A stretch of DNA of 64,000 nt, from positions 1 through 64,000 of the forward strand of contig JBBSQX010000002.1 in assembly GCA_038243605.1 (NCBI GenBank), given 5' to 3'. Of the stretch, positions 53,101-61,762 are shown piece by piece (positions within the stretch are counted from its first letter, which is position 1; each line of letters opens with the position of its first letter). Source of the stretch: Terrimesophilobacter sp038243605. Its GTDB lineage: Bacteria > Actinomycetota > Actinomycetes > Actinomycetales > Microbacteriaceae. The notes beneath the pieces are model-generated. The model was not told where the DNA came from and made no database searches. It saw only the letters and a list, made by a program, of their open reading frames with translations. A program made the translations under genes and the position numbers.

Positions 53101-53573
53101 AAGACGTCAGGGATCGTTACGGTGACCTCTCGGTCGTCGATACGGTCGACTATCTCTACGGCCTGCGTTCTGGAACAGAACACGTCGTGGAGATTGACAC
53201 GGGCGTTAAGCTCATCATCGGTCTCGAAGCTATTGGCCACGCAGACGACAAGGGCATGAGAACCGTGATGACGGTCCTCAACGGTCAGCTTCGGCCCGTT
53301 TTCGTGCGAGACCATTCCATCAGCGTCGAATCGAAGGCTGCAGAGAAAGCCAACACTGCCGTCCCAGGGCATGTGGCGGCGCCGTTCTCTGGTGTGGTGT
53401 CCTTGAAAGTGTCGGTTGGCGACTCTGTTGAGGCGGGCCAAGCTGTTGCCTCTATTGAGGCGATGAAGATGGAGGCGGCGATCACGTGCGCGGTAGCGGG
53501 TAAGGTTGCGAGGCTTGCGATTCCAGAAACCCAGCAGGTTGATGCTGGAGATCTGCTTATCGTCGTCGAATAG
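50175..53573 (+). CDS. pyc: Pyruvate carboxylase
   Basis: A 1132-residue four-domain enzyme. The biotin carboxylase domain (1-450) includes ILVANRGEIAIRAFRAA, GGGGRGMRRV and FIEMNPRIQVEHTVTE. The carboxyltransferase barrel (about 530-800) has TFRDAHQSLLATRVRT and VHVHTHDTAGGQ. The C-terminal biotinyl domain carries K1098 in EAMKMEAA. It carboxylates pyruvate to oxaloacetate with ATP and bicarbonate, the main anaplerotic step in actinobacteria. ATG 50175 has an AGAGGACA site. Length is normal for the family. Confidence 0.96.
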   Translation: MFRKILVANRGEIAIRAFRAAFELGAKTVAVFPWEDRNSLHRLKADEAYLIGTEGHPVRAYLDVSEIIRVAKECNADAIYPGYGFLSENPELAEKAKAAGITFIGPSQRVLEMAGNKVTAKEHAISAGVPVLNSTPASQDIDELMAGAEKIGFPVFAKAVAGGGGRGMRRVDRAEDLRQALEESMREADSAFGDPTMFIEQAVLRPRHIEVQILADSTGETIHLFERDCSVQRRNQKVVEIAPAPNLDPDVRDALYRDAIAFARSINYVNAGTVEFLLDTVGDRAGEHVFIEMNPRIQVEHTVTEEVTDVDLVQAQMRIAYGHSLREIGLSQDSVKLHGAALQCRITTEDPSEGFRPDTGKITSYRSPGGGGIRLDGGTMATGTQISPHFDSMLVKMTCRGRDFPAAVERAKRGLAEFRIRGVATNIAFLQAVLEDPSFAAGDISTAFIDERPDLLRARPSKDRGTKILTWLAEVTVNQPHGDGAGIISPSLKLPVIDLDAPAPAGSRQRLLELGPSAFASRLRAQTALAVTETTFRDAHQSLLATRVRTTDLVAVAPHVARLTPQLFSVEAWGGATYDVALRFLGEDPWDRLAALRETLPNIAIQMLLRGRNTVGYTPYPTKVTEAFVEEAAATGVDIFRIFDALNDVERMRPAIDAVLATNTTVAEVALCYTGDMLDPGEDLYTLDYYLRLAEQIVDSGAHIIAIKDMAGLLRASAAEKLVEALRARFDLPVHVHTHDTAGGQLATLLAASRAGADAVDVASAPMAGTTSQPPMSALVAALANTDRDTGLSLTAVSDLEPYWEAVRHAYHPFESGLAGPTGRVYHHEIPGGQLSNLRTQAVALGLADQFEKIEDWYAQANRILGRPPKVTPSSKVVGDLALAMAAANADPAEFEENPGNFDIPDSVISFMAGELGDLPGGWPEPFRSKVLKGRKVSIDVEDLSPEDSAALDTGSVGRRAALNRLLFPVPTKLYEDVRDRYGDLSVVDTVDYLYGLRSGTEHVVEIDTGVKLIIGLEAIGHADDKGMRTVMTVLNGQLRPVFVRDHSISVESKAAEKANTAVPGHVAAPFSGVVSLKVSVGDSVEAGQAVASIEAMKMEAAITCAVAGKVARLAIPETQQVDAGDLLIVVE

Positions 53574-53665
53574 TCCAATGGTTTGCCGGTGTTCTTGCTC
53601 TCGGCAACGTGGTTTGTTGTTGTGCGTTGTAAACTAGAGGGTCCAAATAGGAAGGCATTTTCACT

Positions 53666-54922
53666 GTGGATAAAAAAACCGAGCTGAACGATGGCTTTCC
53701 CGACTCCGGTGACGGCACAGAAATTGATGTTAGTTCCGGCCGCGATCTTCCCAAAAGTCTCAAAATTGATGTAACACTTCCAGAGCAAGTTCATGCTGCC
53801 CCAGACGACGAGCGTGCCGTCGCGATTGACGGCGAAACGGTGCGTGCTGGAAGCGTGTTGCAAAGCACGACCAGCACGACCTCAATTAACCTCATTCCGG
53901 TGATGCCAGACCCTGCAGTTGAAGCGGCGAAAGTTGAACGCAGAAAAGAGCGTCTTCGAGGGGCGATCACAGATGCCCCTGAGCCAGCCTCCATGCTGAC
54001 TGCCGACCGTCTCCTTGAATATCGGGGGCGCAAACCTCCTCGTCCAGAGGGCTTTTGGCAGCTGATTGTGTACACACTTACTCTGCACCTGGTGAACCTT
54101 GGTGATTCACGAAAGGCGAGAGCCCGCAAGGCAGTCGACGCTCGTATTGCCAAGCGACTGGATGGCGGAGCTCGATTCATTCCCGTTCTCACAAGAAAGG
54201 GTGGCGTCGGAAAAACCACGATCACAGCTCTTCTTGGCATGGCCATGGCTGACGTTCGTGAAGATCGCGTGATCGCCATCGACGCGAACCCCGATCGTGG
54301 CACTCTGGCAGAACGGGTGAGCAAGCAAAACAAGTCCACGGTTCGCGATGTTGTCACACACGCTGGCTCCATCACGTCGTTCAGCGAATTTACCGAGATG
54401 GTCTCCCGTGATGACACGAGGCTCGACATTCTTGCTTCTGATACCGATCCGATGCTGTCGGAGGCGTTCGACGAGAACGACTACAACGTTGTCGCTGACC
54501 TTGCAGCTCGTTTCTATTCAATAGTTCTTACCGACTGCGGTACCGGCATAGTGCATTCTGTGATGCGGGCAACCCTGCAGCGCGCGGATTCTGTGGTGAT
54601 CGTCTCTGGCGGAAGCGTCGATGAAGCTCGACTCGCCTCCGAGACACTCACGTGGCTCGAGGCAAACGGATACGGCGATCTTGTTCGCAACGCGATAGTG
54701 GCCCTCAATACGGCAACTCAAGGAACCAACATCGTGAAGATCGATGAAATTGAAGCGCATTTTCGTTCGAGGGTGAGAGAAATCGTGCGCATCCCGTACG
54801 ACCCAGTTCTGGCCGCCGGTTCGATAGTCGACTATTCGCGGCTTCAGCCTTTGACCCGTGCGAGCGCGCGCGATTTGGCCGCACTTGTCCTCGACGGTCT
54901 GCCGTCGACGCGTGACGAGTAA
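53666..54922 (+). CDS. MinD/ParA-like ATPase with N-terminal extension
   Basis: A 418-residue protein. The first 160 residues are acidic then basic with no known domain. The ATPase part starts FIPVLTRKGGVGKTTITALLG (Walker A near residue 178), with VIAIDANPDRGTLAERV and IVLTDCGTGIVHSVM as later motifs. It resembles the MinD-like proteins tied to type VII secretion or cell-envelope loci in actinobacteria (EspI type), but no secretion genes are here. GTG 53666 has an AGGAAGG site. Confidence 0.85.
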   Translation: MDKKTELNDGFPDSGDGTEIDVSSGRDLPKSLKIDVTLPEQVHAAPDDERAVAIDGETVRAGSVLQSTTSTTSINLIPVMPDPAVEAAKVERRKERLRGAITDAPEPASMLTADRLLEYRGRKPPRPEGFWQLIVYTLTLHLVNLGDSRKARARKAVDARIAKRLDGGARFIPVLTRKGGVGKTTITALLGMAMADVREDRVIAIDANPDRGTLAERVSKQNKSTVRDVVTHAGSITSFSEFTEMVSRDDTRLDILASDTDPMLSEAFDENDYNVVADLAARFYSIVLTDCGTGIVHSVMRATLQRADSVVIVSGGSVDEARLASETLTWLEANGYGDLVRNAIVALNTATQGTNIVKIDEIEAHFRSRVREIVRIPYDPVLAAGSIVDYSRLQPLTRASARDLAALVLDGLPSTRDE

Positions 54923-54946
54923 CAACCGTCGGGAGTTCACTCAATA

Positions 54947-55438
54947 ATGACTGCTCGCCCTATCCGGGTTTTCGGTGACCCGGTGCTTCGCACTGTGTCC
55001 GCGCCAATCGCACCCAACGATCCAACCCTTGCCACACTGGTCGAAGATTTGATCGACACGGTCACGTTGCCTGGCCGTGCGGGTGTCGCTGCACCACAGA
55101 TCGGGGTTGGACTGCGCGCATTCAGTTACAACATCGACGGAGACATTGGGTACATTCTCAATCCGAAACTCGTCGAGCTGACGGGGGAGCCGAGCCTCAT
55201 CGACGAGGGGTGCCTCTCGGTGCCTGGTTTCTATTTTCAGAGAATGCGTTACCCGTGGGCCCGTGTTACCGGTGTTGACCTTGACGGCAATGCGGTTGAA
55301 CTTTCCGGTGACGGATTGCTCGCACAGGCGCTACAACACGAAGTCGATCACCTTGAGGGCAAACTCTTCATCGAGGGCCTCGACAAGGAGCGCAAGCGAG
55401 AGGCTATGCGCCTGATTCGCGAGTCTGACTGGTTTTAG
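54947..55438 (+). CDS. def: Peptide deformylase
   Basis: A 163-residue deformylase with all three motifs: GVAAPQIGVG, EGCLSVPG (metal-ligand Cys) and QHEVDHLEG (HExxH). It removes N-formyl groups from new proteins. The gene follows the MinD-like gene by 24 bases with a weak site before the ATG. Length and C-terminus are those of actinobacterial type I/II intermediates. Confidence 0.95.
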   Translation: MTARPIRVFGDPVLRTVSAPIAPNDPTLATLVEDLIDTVTLPGRAGVAAPQIGVGLRAFSYNIDGDIGYILNPKLVELTGEPSLIDEGCLSVPGFYFQRMRYPWARVTGVDLDGNAVELSGDGLLAQALQHEVDHLEGKLFIEGLDKERKREAMRLIRESDWF

Positions 55439-55488
55439 ACGGCCTGATACTGGCCGACGCGGTTCTCGCCGACCAGAATCGTTGAGAT

Positions 55489-57315
55489 CTAGCCGATGAC
55501 CGACTGGCCCTGAGTTGGCGGTGCGTCGTCGTAGAGTCCGTCAATGGTGTCGACGAAATCCTTGAGAATGACGTTGCGTTTGATGCTCAACTTCGGTGTG
55601 AGGTGACCGCTGGCTTCCGTAAGATCGTGCGGAAGGATGACGAACTTGCGAATCGACTCTGCCCGAGACACTTTCGAGTTCGCTCGGTCAATGGCGCGTT
55701 GAATTTCAGCAAGTACCTTGGGGTTCGTGGATGCCTGCTCGATCGACATATTTGCGTCTTCGCCGTTGTTGTTGAGCCACACGGGGAGCATCTCTTCGTC
55801 AAGGGCGATAAGCGCGCCAATGAAGGGGCGCTGGTCGCCAACGACAACGATCTGCCCAACGATGGGGTTCGCGCGAACGGGGTCTTCGAGAATTGCGGGG
55901 GCGACGTTCTTGCCACCCGCCGTAACGATCATCTCTTTCTTTCGACCCGTGATTTCGACGTAACCGTCGTCATCGATCGTGCCGATGTCGCCCGTCTTGA
56001 ACCATTCACCGTCGAACGTGTCTTTGGTGGCCTGCTCGTTGTTCCAGTAGCCGGCGAACACGTTGACACCCTTGGTTTCGATCTCACCATCAGGGCCAAG
56101 CCGCACGGAACAACCGGGCAGCGGTGGCCCGACCTTGCCGATTCTGAAGTCCGATGGAATGTTCACGGTGATGGGTGCCGTGGTCTCCGTCAAACCGTAG
56201 CCTTCCAGAATGGTGAGTCCAAGGCTGCGGTAGAAATGGCCGAGAAACAATCCAAGAGGAGCTGAACCCGATACTGCGTACTTGACGCGTCCGCCGAGGG
56301 CTGCGCGAATCTTGCTCAGCACGAGGCGATCAAACAGCCTGAACTGAAGCTCAAGGCCGAAGGGCACCTTGCCAGCATCGATGGCCTTCGAATGCGCAAC
56401 GGCGACCGAGGCTGCTTTGCGGAAGATCTTGCCCTTTCCGCCACTCTCAGCCTTTTGCGCCGACGAGTTGTACACCTTCTCAAACACCCGCGGGACGGCG
56501 AGCAGGAAGGTTGGCTTAAACGACCCCATGGCGGGCAAGAGCTGCTTGGTGTCTGGCTGATGGCCGACCTTCACGCCTCCGACGATCGCGAGCAACGAGA
56601 TAAAGCGCGCAAAAATGTGAGCGAGCGTAATAAAGAGGAGGGTGCTCGACTCAGTGTTTACCACCTCAGGTATTGCTTTGGTTGCGTTGCGCGTGAGCTC
56701 CACAAAGTTGGAGTGCGTCAGCATGCAACCCTTTGGCCTCCCCGTGGTTCCCGCGGTGTAGATGAGGGTGGCGAGGTCGTTGCCCTTTGCAAGGTTGCGG
56801 AGGCGCTCGATCTCGTCATCGGTAACATCCGTGCCGCTAGCGGCAAGCTTGTCAATGTCGCCGGTGTCGATCTTCCAAACATTTTTTATGAGAGGAAGGT
56901 CTGCGTGCGCCTCGTCGAATCGTGCGAAGTGGTCAGCGGTCTCTGTGATCATCGCAACGGTGCCGGAGTCGCTCAGGTTCCATTGGAGCTGAGTCGGTGA
57001 CGACGTTTCGTAGATCGGCACCATCACCGCCCCTGCAAACCAGATTCCGAAGTCGATTAGCGTCCACTCGTAGCGGGTCTTGCACATGAGTCCGACCTTG
57101 TCGCCGGGTTTGATCCCTGCGGCAACAAACCCTTTGGCGAGGGCTCGAACCTGGTGGTAAAACTCGGTCGCCGTCACATCAGTCCACCCACCATCGTGAG
57201 TGGGGAGCGAGAAAATCGCCAGGTCGGGGGTCGCATTCACCCGATCCATGAGCAAATCTGTCGCGTTCGCTTCAGGATCAGCGGGAACGAGTGCGGGCAT
57301 GTCGTAGTGGTCCAC
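55489..57315 (-). CDS. Long-chain fatty-acid-CoA ligase (FadD15-like)
   Basis: A 608-residue adenylate-forming enzyme. The phosphate-binding loop is LIYTAGTTGRPKGCML (about 182-197), the A5 motif is GYGLTETTAP and the hinge is VEITGRKKEMIVTAGGKNVAP. Full length without truncation. GTG 57315 has a GGAGTT site. It activates long-chain fatty acids for lipid synthesis or degradation. In Mycobacterium the related fadD15 lies in the same neighbourhood as the acyltransferase and DAHP synthase seen next, so orthology is likely. Confidence 0.93.
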   Translation of the reverse strand: MDHYDMPALVPADPEANATDLLMDRVNATPDLAIFSLPTHDGGWTDVTATEFYHQVRALAKGFVAAGIKPGDKVGLMCKTRYEWTLIDFGIWFAGAVMVPIYETSSPTQLQWNLSDSGTVAMITETADHFARFDEAHADLPLIKNVWKIDTGDIDKLAASGTDVTDDEIERLRNLAKGNDLATLIYTAGTTGRPKGCMLTHSNFVELTRNATKAIPEVVNTESSTLLFITLAHIFARFISLLAIVGGVKVGHQPDTKQLLPAMGSFKPTFLLAVPRVFEKVYNSSAQKAESGGKGKIFRKAASVAVAHSKAIDAGKVPFGLELQFRLFDRLVLSKIRAALGGRVKYAVSGSAPLGLFLGHFYRSLGLTILEGYGLTETTAPITVNIPSDFRIGKVGPPLPGCSVRLGPDGEIETKGVNVFAGYWNNEQATKDTFDGEWFKTGDIGTIDDDGYVEITGRKKEMIVTAGGKNVAPAILEDPVRANPIVGQIVVVGDQRPFIGALIALDEEMLPVWLNNNGEDANMSIEQASTNPKVLAEIQRAIDRANSKVSRAESIRKFVILPHDLTEASGHLTPKLSIKRNVILKDFVDTIDGLYDDAPPTQGQSVIG

Positions 57316-57462
57316 GGCAACTCCTTTGATACCGGTCAGTACAGTGAAATAACTCTATCGCGTCAGACTTGACGTTCTCTCGCCGCTTTATGGATGGGCC
57401 ATCGCGGACTAGTGTTAAAGCGCTGTTCGTTTGAGCGGAACCCACAGGAAGGAAGGCGTCGA

Positions 57463-58155
57463 ATGTTTTATTGGTTCATGAAGAACCTGATCGCCGGGCC
57501 TATCTTGCGCACCGCTTTTCGACCGTGGGTGACCGGCGAAGAGAATATTCCTCGTAACGGTGCCGTGATTCTGGCCAGCAATCATCTCTCCTTTATCGAT
57601 TCTGTGTTCCTTCCGCTCGTCATCGAGCGGCGCGTGACTTTTCTCGCAAAAAGCGACTACTACACGGCCAAAGGATTCAAAGGTTGGGCGATTAAGAACT
57701 TTCTGAAGGCAGCAGGAATGCTGCCTATCGACCGCTCAGGCGGCAAAGCGTCTGAAGCGAGTCTGCGTACCGGCTTGGGCGTCATCCGCCGCGGCGAAGT
57801 GCTCGGCATCTATCCAGAGGGCACGAGGAGCCCGGATGGCAAGCTCTATCGCGGACGCACTGGTGTCGCTCGCATGGTTCTTGAGGGTGGAGTGCCGGTT
57901 GTTCCGGTGGCGATGATTGACACCGAAAAGGTCATGCCTATCGGTAAGCGACTTCCGAAGGTGCGCAGAATCGGCATCGTGATTGGTGAACCGCTCGATT
58001 TTTCGAGGTTTGAGGGAATGGAAAGCGATCGGTTTATTCTTCGATCCATCACCGACGAGATCATGTATGAGATCAGCCACCTGAGCGATCAAGAATACAT
58101 CGATGTGTATGCGAGTAGCGTCAAAGAACTGTCGGCAAGCACAAACCGCACGTAG
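57463..58155 (+). CDS. 1-acyl-glycerol-3-phosphate acyltransferase (PlsC family)
   Basis: A 230-residue acyltransferase with motif I NHLSFIDS (H41, D46), the IDRSGGKASE region and motif III YPEGTRSPDG (118-127). It transfers an acyl group to lysophosphatidate or a related acceptor. ATG 57463 has a GGAAGGA site; the upstream frame is not coding. It matches the Rv2182c position in the conserved block. Confidence 0.92.
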   Translation: MFYWFMKNLIAGPILRTAFRPWVTGEENIPRNGAVILASNHLSFIDSVFLPLVIERRVTFLAKSDYYTAKGFKGWAIKNFLKAAGMLPIDRSGGKASEASLRTGLGVIRRGEVLGIYPEGTRSPDGKLYRGRTGVARMVLEGGVPVVPVAMIDTEKVMPIGKRLPKVRRIGIVIGEPLDFSRFEGMESDRFILRSITDEIMYEISHLSDQEYIDVYASSVKELSASTNRT

Positions 58156-58330
58156 CCGTGTTTCTCGGTGTGGTCGTCACACTGCGCGATGAAAACTCAT
58201 GGCGCGTCCATCACAGATAAGCTGGAATGCCCGGTGTAATACCGAAACCGTCTGCATTGTCGCAGCGCGTCATCCGCCCAGTGCGGTGCGTTCTCATGAG
58301 CGTGCCGAGTGCCCATGTAAGGAGTTTTTT

Positions 58331-59701
58331 GTGGTCGACCCATCCGAACCAGTCGTGATCGCCGAACCGGCAGTGATTGACGGGCTCGATCACTGGCGCA
58401 CGCTTCCCATTGCGCAGCAGCCAAAGTGGCGCTCAGCCGACGTGCTGCATGCAGCATCAGAAGAACTTTCCTCGCTTCCTCCACTGGTCTTTGCTGGTGA
58501 GGTCGACATCCTGCGTGATCGACTGGCCAGCGCTGCCCGGGGAGAAGCGTTTCTACTCCAAGGCGGGGACTGCGCTGAGACTTTTGCGGCAGCTACTGCA
58601 AACCAGATTCGTGATCGGGTGAAGACGATTCTGCAGATGGCCGTCGTGCTCACTTACGGTGCGTCGATGCCTGTCATCAAAATGGGCAGAATGGCCGGCC
58701 AGTTTGCGAAGCCACGCTCGAGCGACTCAGAGACGCGGGGCGACGTTACCCTTCCCGCGTACCGAGGTGACATCGTGAACGGTTTCGACTTCACACCGGA
58801 ATCGAGAGCGGCAGACCCCGCGCGACTCGTTCGCGGTTACCACACGGCCGCGAGCACGCTGAACCTCATCCGCGCCTTCACACAGGGTGGATTTGCTGAC
58901 CTGCGCCAGGTGCACAGCTGGAATCAGGGCTTTGCTCGCAACCCAGCGAACGTGCGATACGAGCACATGGCTCGCGAAATCGACAGGGCTATCAAGTTCA
59001 TGATGGCGTGCGGGGCTGACTTCGAAGCTCTCAAGCGCACCGAGTTCTACACTTCGCACGAGGCGCTGCTCATGGATTACGAGCGCCCGCTGACGCGCAT
59101 TGACTCCCGAACCGGAACACCGTACGACACCTCGGCCCATTTCGTGTGGGTGGGGGAGCGCACGCGTCAGCTCGATGGCGCGCACATCGACTTTTTGTCT
59201 CGCGTGAGAAACCCTCTCGGCGTGAAGCTTGGTCCCACGGCGACCCCCGCAGATGTGCTGGGGCTCATCGACGCGCTGGACCCAGATCGCGAGCCAGGTC
59301 GATTGACCTTCATTACCCGCATGGGCGCAGACAAGATCAGAGACGTGCTTCCGCCACTGCTCGAGGCTGTCGCGGAGAGCGACGCTACACCATTGTGGGT
59401 GAGCGACCCGATGCATGGCAACGGACTCACAACACCCACCGGGTACAAGACGCGTCGATTCGACGATGTCGTTGACGAGGTCAAGGGGTTCTTCGAAGCG
59501 CACCGACAGGTCGGCACTCACCCCGGTGGCATCCACATTGAACTGACCGGTGACGACGTCACGGAGTGCCTGGGCGGTTCAGAGCAGATTGATGAATCGG
59601 CACTGGCGACGCGCTACGAATCTCTGTGCGACCCCAGGCTCAATCACATGCAGTCACTTGAGTTGGCGTTTCTTGTGGCCGAGGAGCTTGGGGCGCGCTA
59701 G
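58331..59701 (+). CDS. aroG: Class II 3-deoxy-7-phosphoheptulonate (DAHP) synthase
   Basis: A 456-residue type II DAHP synthase, first enzyme of the shikimate pathway, joining erythrose-4-phosphate and PEP. The metal ligand C81 is in LLQGGDCAETFA, KMGRMAGQFAKPRSSD binds PEP, and VWVGERTRQLDGAHIDF and WVSDPMHGNG complete the site. GTG 58331 has an AAGGAG site, so the open frame upstream is not used. It ends 30 bases from the convergent kinase gene. Confidence 0.95.
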   Translation: MVDPSEPVVIAEPAVIDGLDHWRTLPIAQQPKWRSADVLHAASEELSSLPPLVFAGEVDILRDRLASAARGEAFLLQGGDCAETFAAATANQIRDRVKTILQMAVVLTYGASMPVIKMGRMAGQFAKPRSSDSETRGDVTLPAYRGDIVNGFDFTPESRAADPARLVRGYHTAASTLNLIRAFTQGGFADLRQVHSWNQGFARNPANVRYEHMAREIDRAIKFMMACGADFEALKRTEFYTSHEALLMDYERPLTRIDSRTGTPYDTSAHFVWVGERTRQLDGAHIDFLSRVRNPLGVKLGPTATPADVLGLIDALDPDREPGRLTFITRMGADKIRDVLPPLLEAVAESDATPLWVSDPMHGNGLTTPTGYKTRRFDDVVDEVKGFFEAHRQVGTHPGGIHIELTGDDVTECLGGSEQIDESALATRYESLCDPRLNHMQSLELAFLVAEELGAR

Positions 59702-59731
59702 ACAAGAGGTTCGGCGTGGTCGATGGGGAGA

Positions 59732-61693
59732 TCAGCCCTTCGGCTTCAGCTTCACGCCGATCGTCGAGCCCTTGTCTACCAACTTTCCTCCGTCAGGCGA
59801 GAGGTCTTGAACAACTACTTCGTCTGGTCTCGTTGCGTACAACGCGCTGAAAGGACCATTGAATTCGATGACGAAGCCGGCCCCTTCTAGAAGTGTTTTC
59901 GCCTCCGTCCAGGTCTTGTCGATGACATCCGGAATCTCGACTTGCTCGATACCGTCAGAGACGATGATCTGAAGCTCGGTGCCCTTCGTGACTTCTGTGC
60001 CCTCCGGTACTTGAACCCCGATGACGCTGCCCTTTGGCACATCATCGCTCCAGTCGTGCAGGCTGCCAGAAGTTGACCCTACGAGGCCCTTCTCCGAGAG
60101 CACCCTTTTCGCGTCGTCGACGGAGAGCCCCTTGGTGTCGGGGATCGGGCCAAGAGAAATGGCAAGGGTGACAGGCTGGCCATCCCAGTACTCAGTGACC
60201 GTGGCGAGGTCGAGAGTGTTGCCGTCGAGATCGACACCGGAGGCGGAGATCACAGTACCGGCAGGCACCTCGTGGTCGAAAAGATACTGTGACTCTTGAA
60301 TATCAAAGGAACTACCCAACGCCGCAAGCGCAGCTTCTTCCGTGAGGCCAGCGAGCACAGGCATCTCGAGTGACTTGGGGCCTTGAGAGACGATGAGCGT
60401 CACGGTGCCGCCGTGGGCAACACTTTGGCCGACATCTGGGTCGGTTCCGATCACTTGTCCGAGAGGAATCTTCACGCTAAATTCTTGACGTTGAGTAGCG
60501 GCAACAACAAGGTCTGCGTCCGTCAGAACCACGGTTGCTTCTGCGACGCTTGCGCCTTCAACGCTGGGAATGATCACCTTTGAGCCAGGTCCTGAGCCGA
60601 AATACCAGCCCGTCGTGCCGGCGAGTATGGCGAGAACAGCCACCATAGCGACAAGCCAGCGGCCCCGCATACGCCGCTTGTCTGATCGTCGGGTGAGAGT
60701 GGTCGTGCTATCGAAAGCAACGGGCCCTGTTCGCTGTCGGGCGCGGGAACCAAGAACTTGGGTCTCCGCCTCAGGCGAGGCAACGAGAGGCCGCGGCATG
60801 ACCATCGTTTGCATCGGTGAGTTTAGCGGTACCGTCGCCGTCGCATCACCCTGCAGAAGCCGCCGCGTCTCGTTCAGTTGGTCAAGCATCGCCTTCGCAT
60901 CGCGGGGCCGCTGCTCAGGATCGCGAGCTGTTGCCCACAGAACGAGCTCATCAAGCTCCGCAGGAATACGGGTGTTCTTGCTGCTCGGTGTGGGAACCGT
61001 GTCGTTGGCGTGCTGGTGCGCGATCTGGAACGGCTGCTCGCCCTTGAACGGCTGCTCACCTGCCAGCATCTCGTACAGCATGATGCCCACCGCGTAGATG
61101 TCGCTGCGTGCATCCGCGACTCCGCGAGTAACGAGTTCGGGGGAGAGGTAGGCGATTGTGCCGAGGAGCGCATTCCCGGCAGCAGTCTGCGCAGTGGCGG
61201 CACGCGCGAGCCCGAAGTCACCAATCTTGATACGCCCGTCATCGGCAAGAAGTACGTTCTCTGGTTTCAGATCGCGATGCACTATCCCATTGCGGTGCGC
61301 GGCGGCAAGCCCAGAAAGCACGGCCTCCATGATGTCGAAGGCCTGCTCATTGGTCAGCGTCGGATGCTCGTTGAGTAAATCGCGCAAAGTAATGCCAGGC
61401 AAGTACTCCATCACTAGGTATGCCGTGTCGGCATCCTGCCCCTGGTCGTAAACATTAACAACGTTGGGATGGGCAAGGCGTGCCGCAGACCTTGCCTCTT
61501 GGATGAATCGTGCCTTGTACTGGCTATCGTCGGCGAGATGCCCGTGCATGACCTTGATCGCGACTCGTCGCTCAAGTCGAAGGTCGGTGGCCAGATAGAC
61601 AGTGGCCATCCCGCCCCGTGCGATCCGCGAGCGCACTTGATAGCGGCCATCGATAAGACGGCCAACCATGGGATCGGTGGAGTTAGAGCTCAC
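59732..61693 (-). CDS. pknL: Serine/threonine protein kinase with PASTA repeats, PknL-like
   Basis: A 653-residue membrane kinase. The kinase domain (17-280) has glycine loop IARGGMATVY, K47 in VAIKVMH, HRDLKPENV with D141, DFG 159-161 and the APE-like SPE. A Thr/Ser-rich juxtamembrane linker leads to one helix (346-366), then four PASTA-like modules (about 373-653), so it faces muropeptides outside. Mycobacterial PknL lacks PASTA modules, but Corynebacterium PknL has them. Position beside DAHP synthase and Rv2175c-like genes supports PknL orthology. Confidence 0.93.
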   Translation of the reverse strand: MSSNSTDPMVGRLIDGRYQVRSRIARGGMATVYLATDLRLERRVAIKVMHGHLADDSQYKARFIQEARSAARLAHPNVVNVYDQGQDADTAYLVMEYLPGITLRDLLNEHPTLTNEQAFDIMEAVLSGLAAAHRNGIVHRDLKPENVLLADDGRIKIGDFGLARAATAQTAAGNALLGTIAYLSPELVTRGVADARSDIYAVGIMLYEMLAGEQPFKGEQPFQIAHQHANDTVPTPSSKNTRIPAELDELVLWATARDPEQRPRDAKAMLDQLNETRRLLQGDATATVPLNSPMQTMVMPRPLVASPEAETQVLGSRARQRTGPVAFDSTTTLTRRSDKRRMRGRWLVAMVAVLAILAGTTGWYFGSGPGSKVIIPSVEGASVAEATVVLTDADLVVAATQRQEFSVKIPLGQVIGTDPDVGQSVAHGGTVTLIVSQGPKSLEMPVLAGLTEEAALAALGSSFDIQESQYLFDHEVPAGTVISASGVDLDGNTLDLATVTEYWDGQPVTLAISLGPIPDTKGLSVDDAKRVLSEKGLVGSTSGSLHDWSDDVPKGSVIGVQVPEGTEVTKGTELQIIVSDGIEQVEIPDVIDKTWTEAKTLLEGAGFVIEFNGPFSALYATRPDEVVVQDLSPDGGKLVDKGSTIGVKLKPKG

Positions 61694-61762
61694 CGCAGAA
61701 GTCTACGGAGACAGTGCTGAATAGAGCCGCCAAAACACCGAGAACGACGAGTTCGGACCTCT

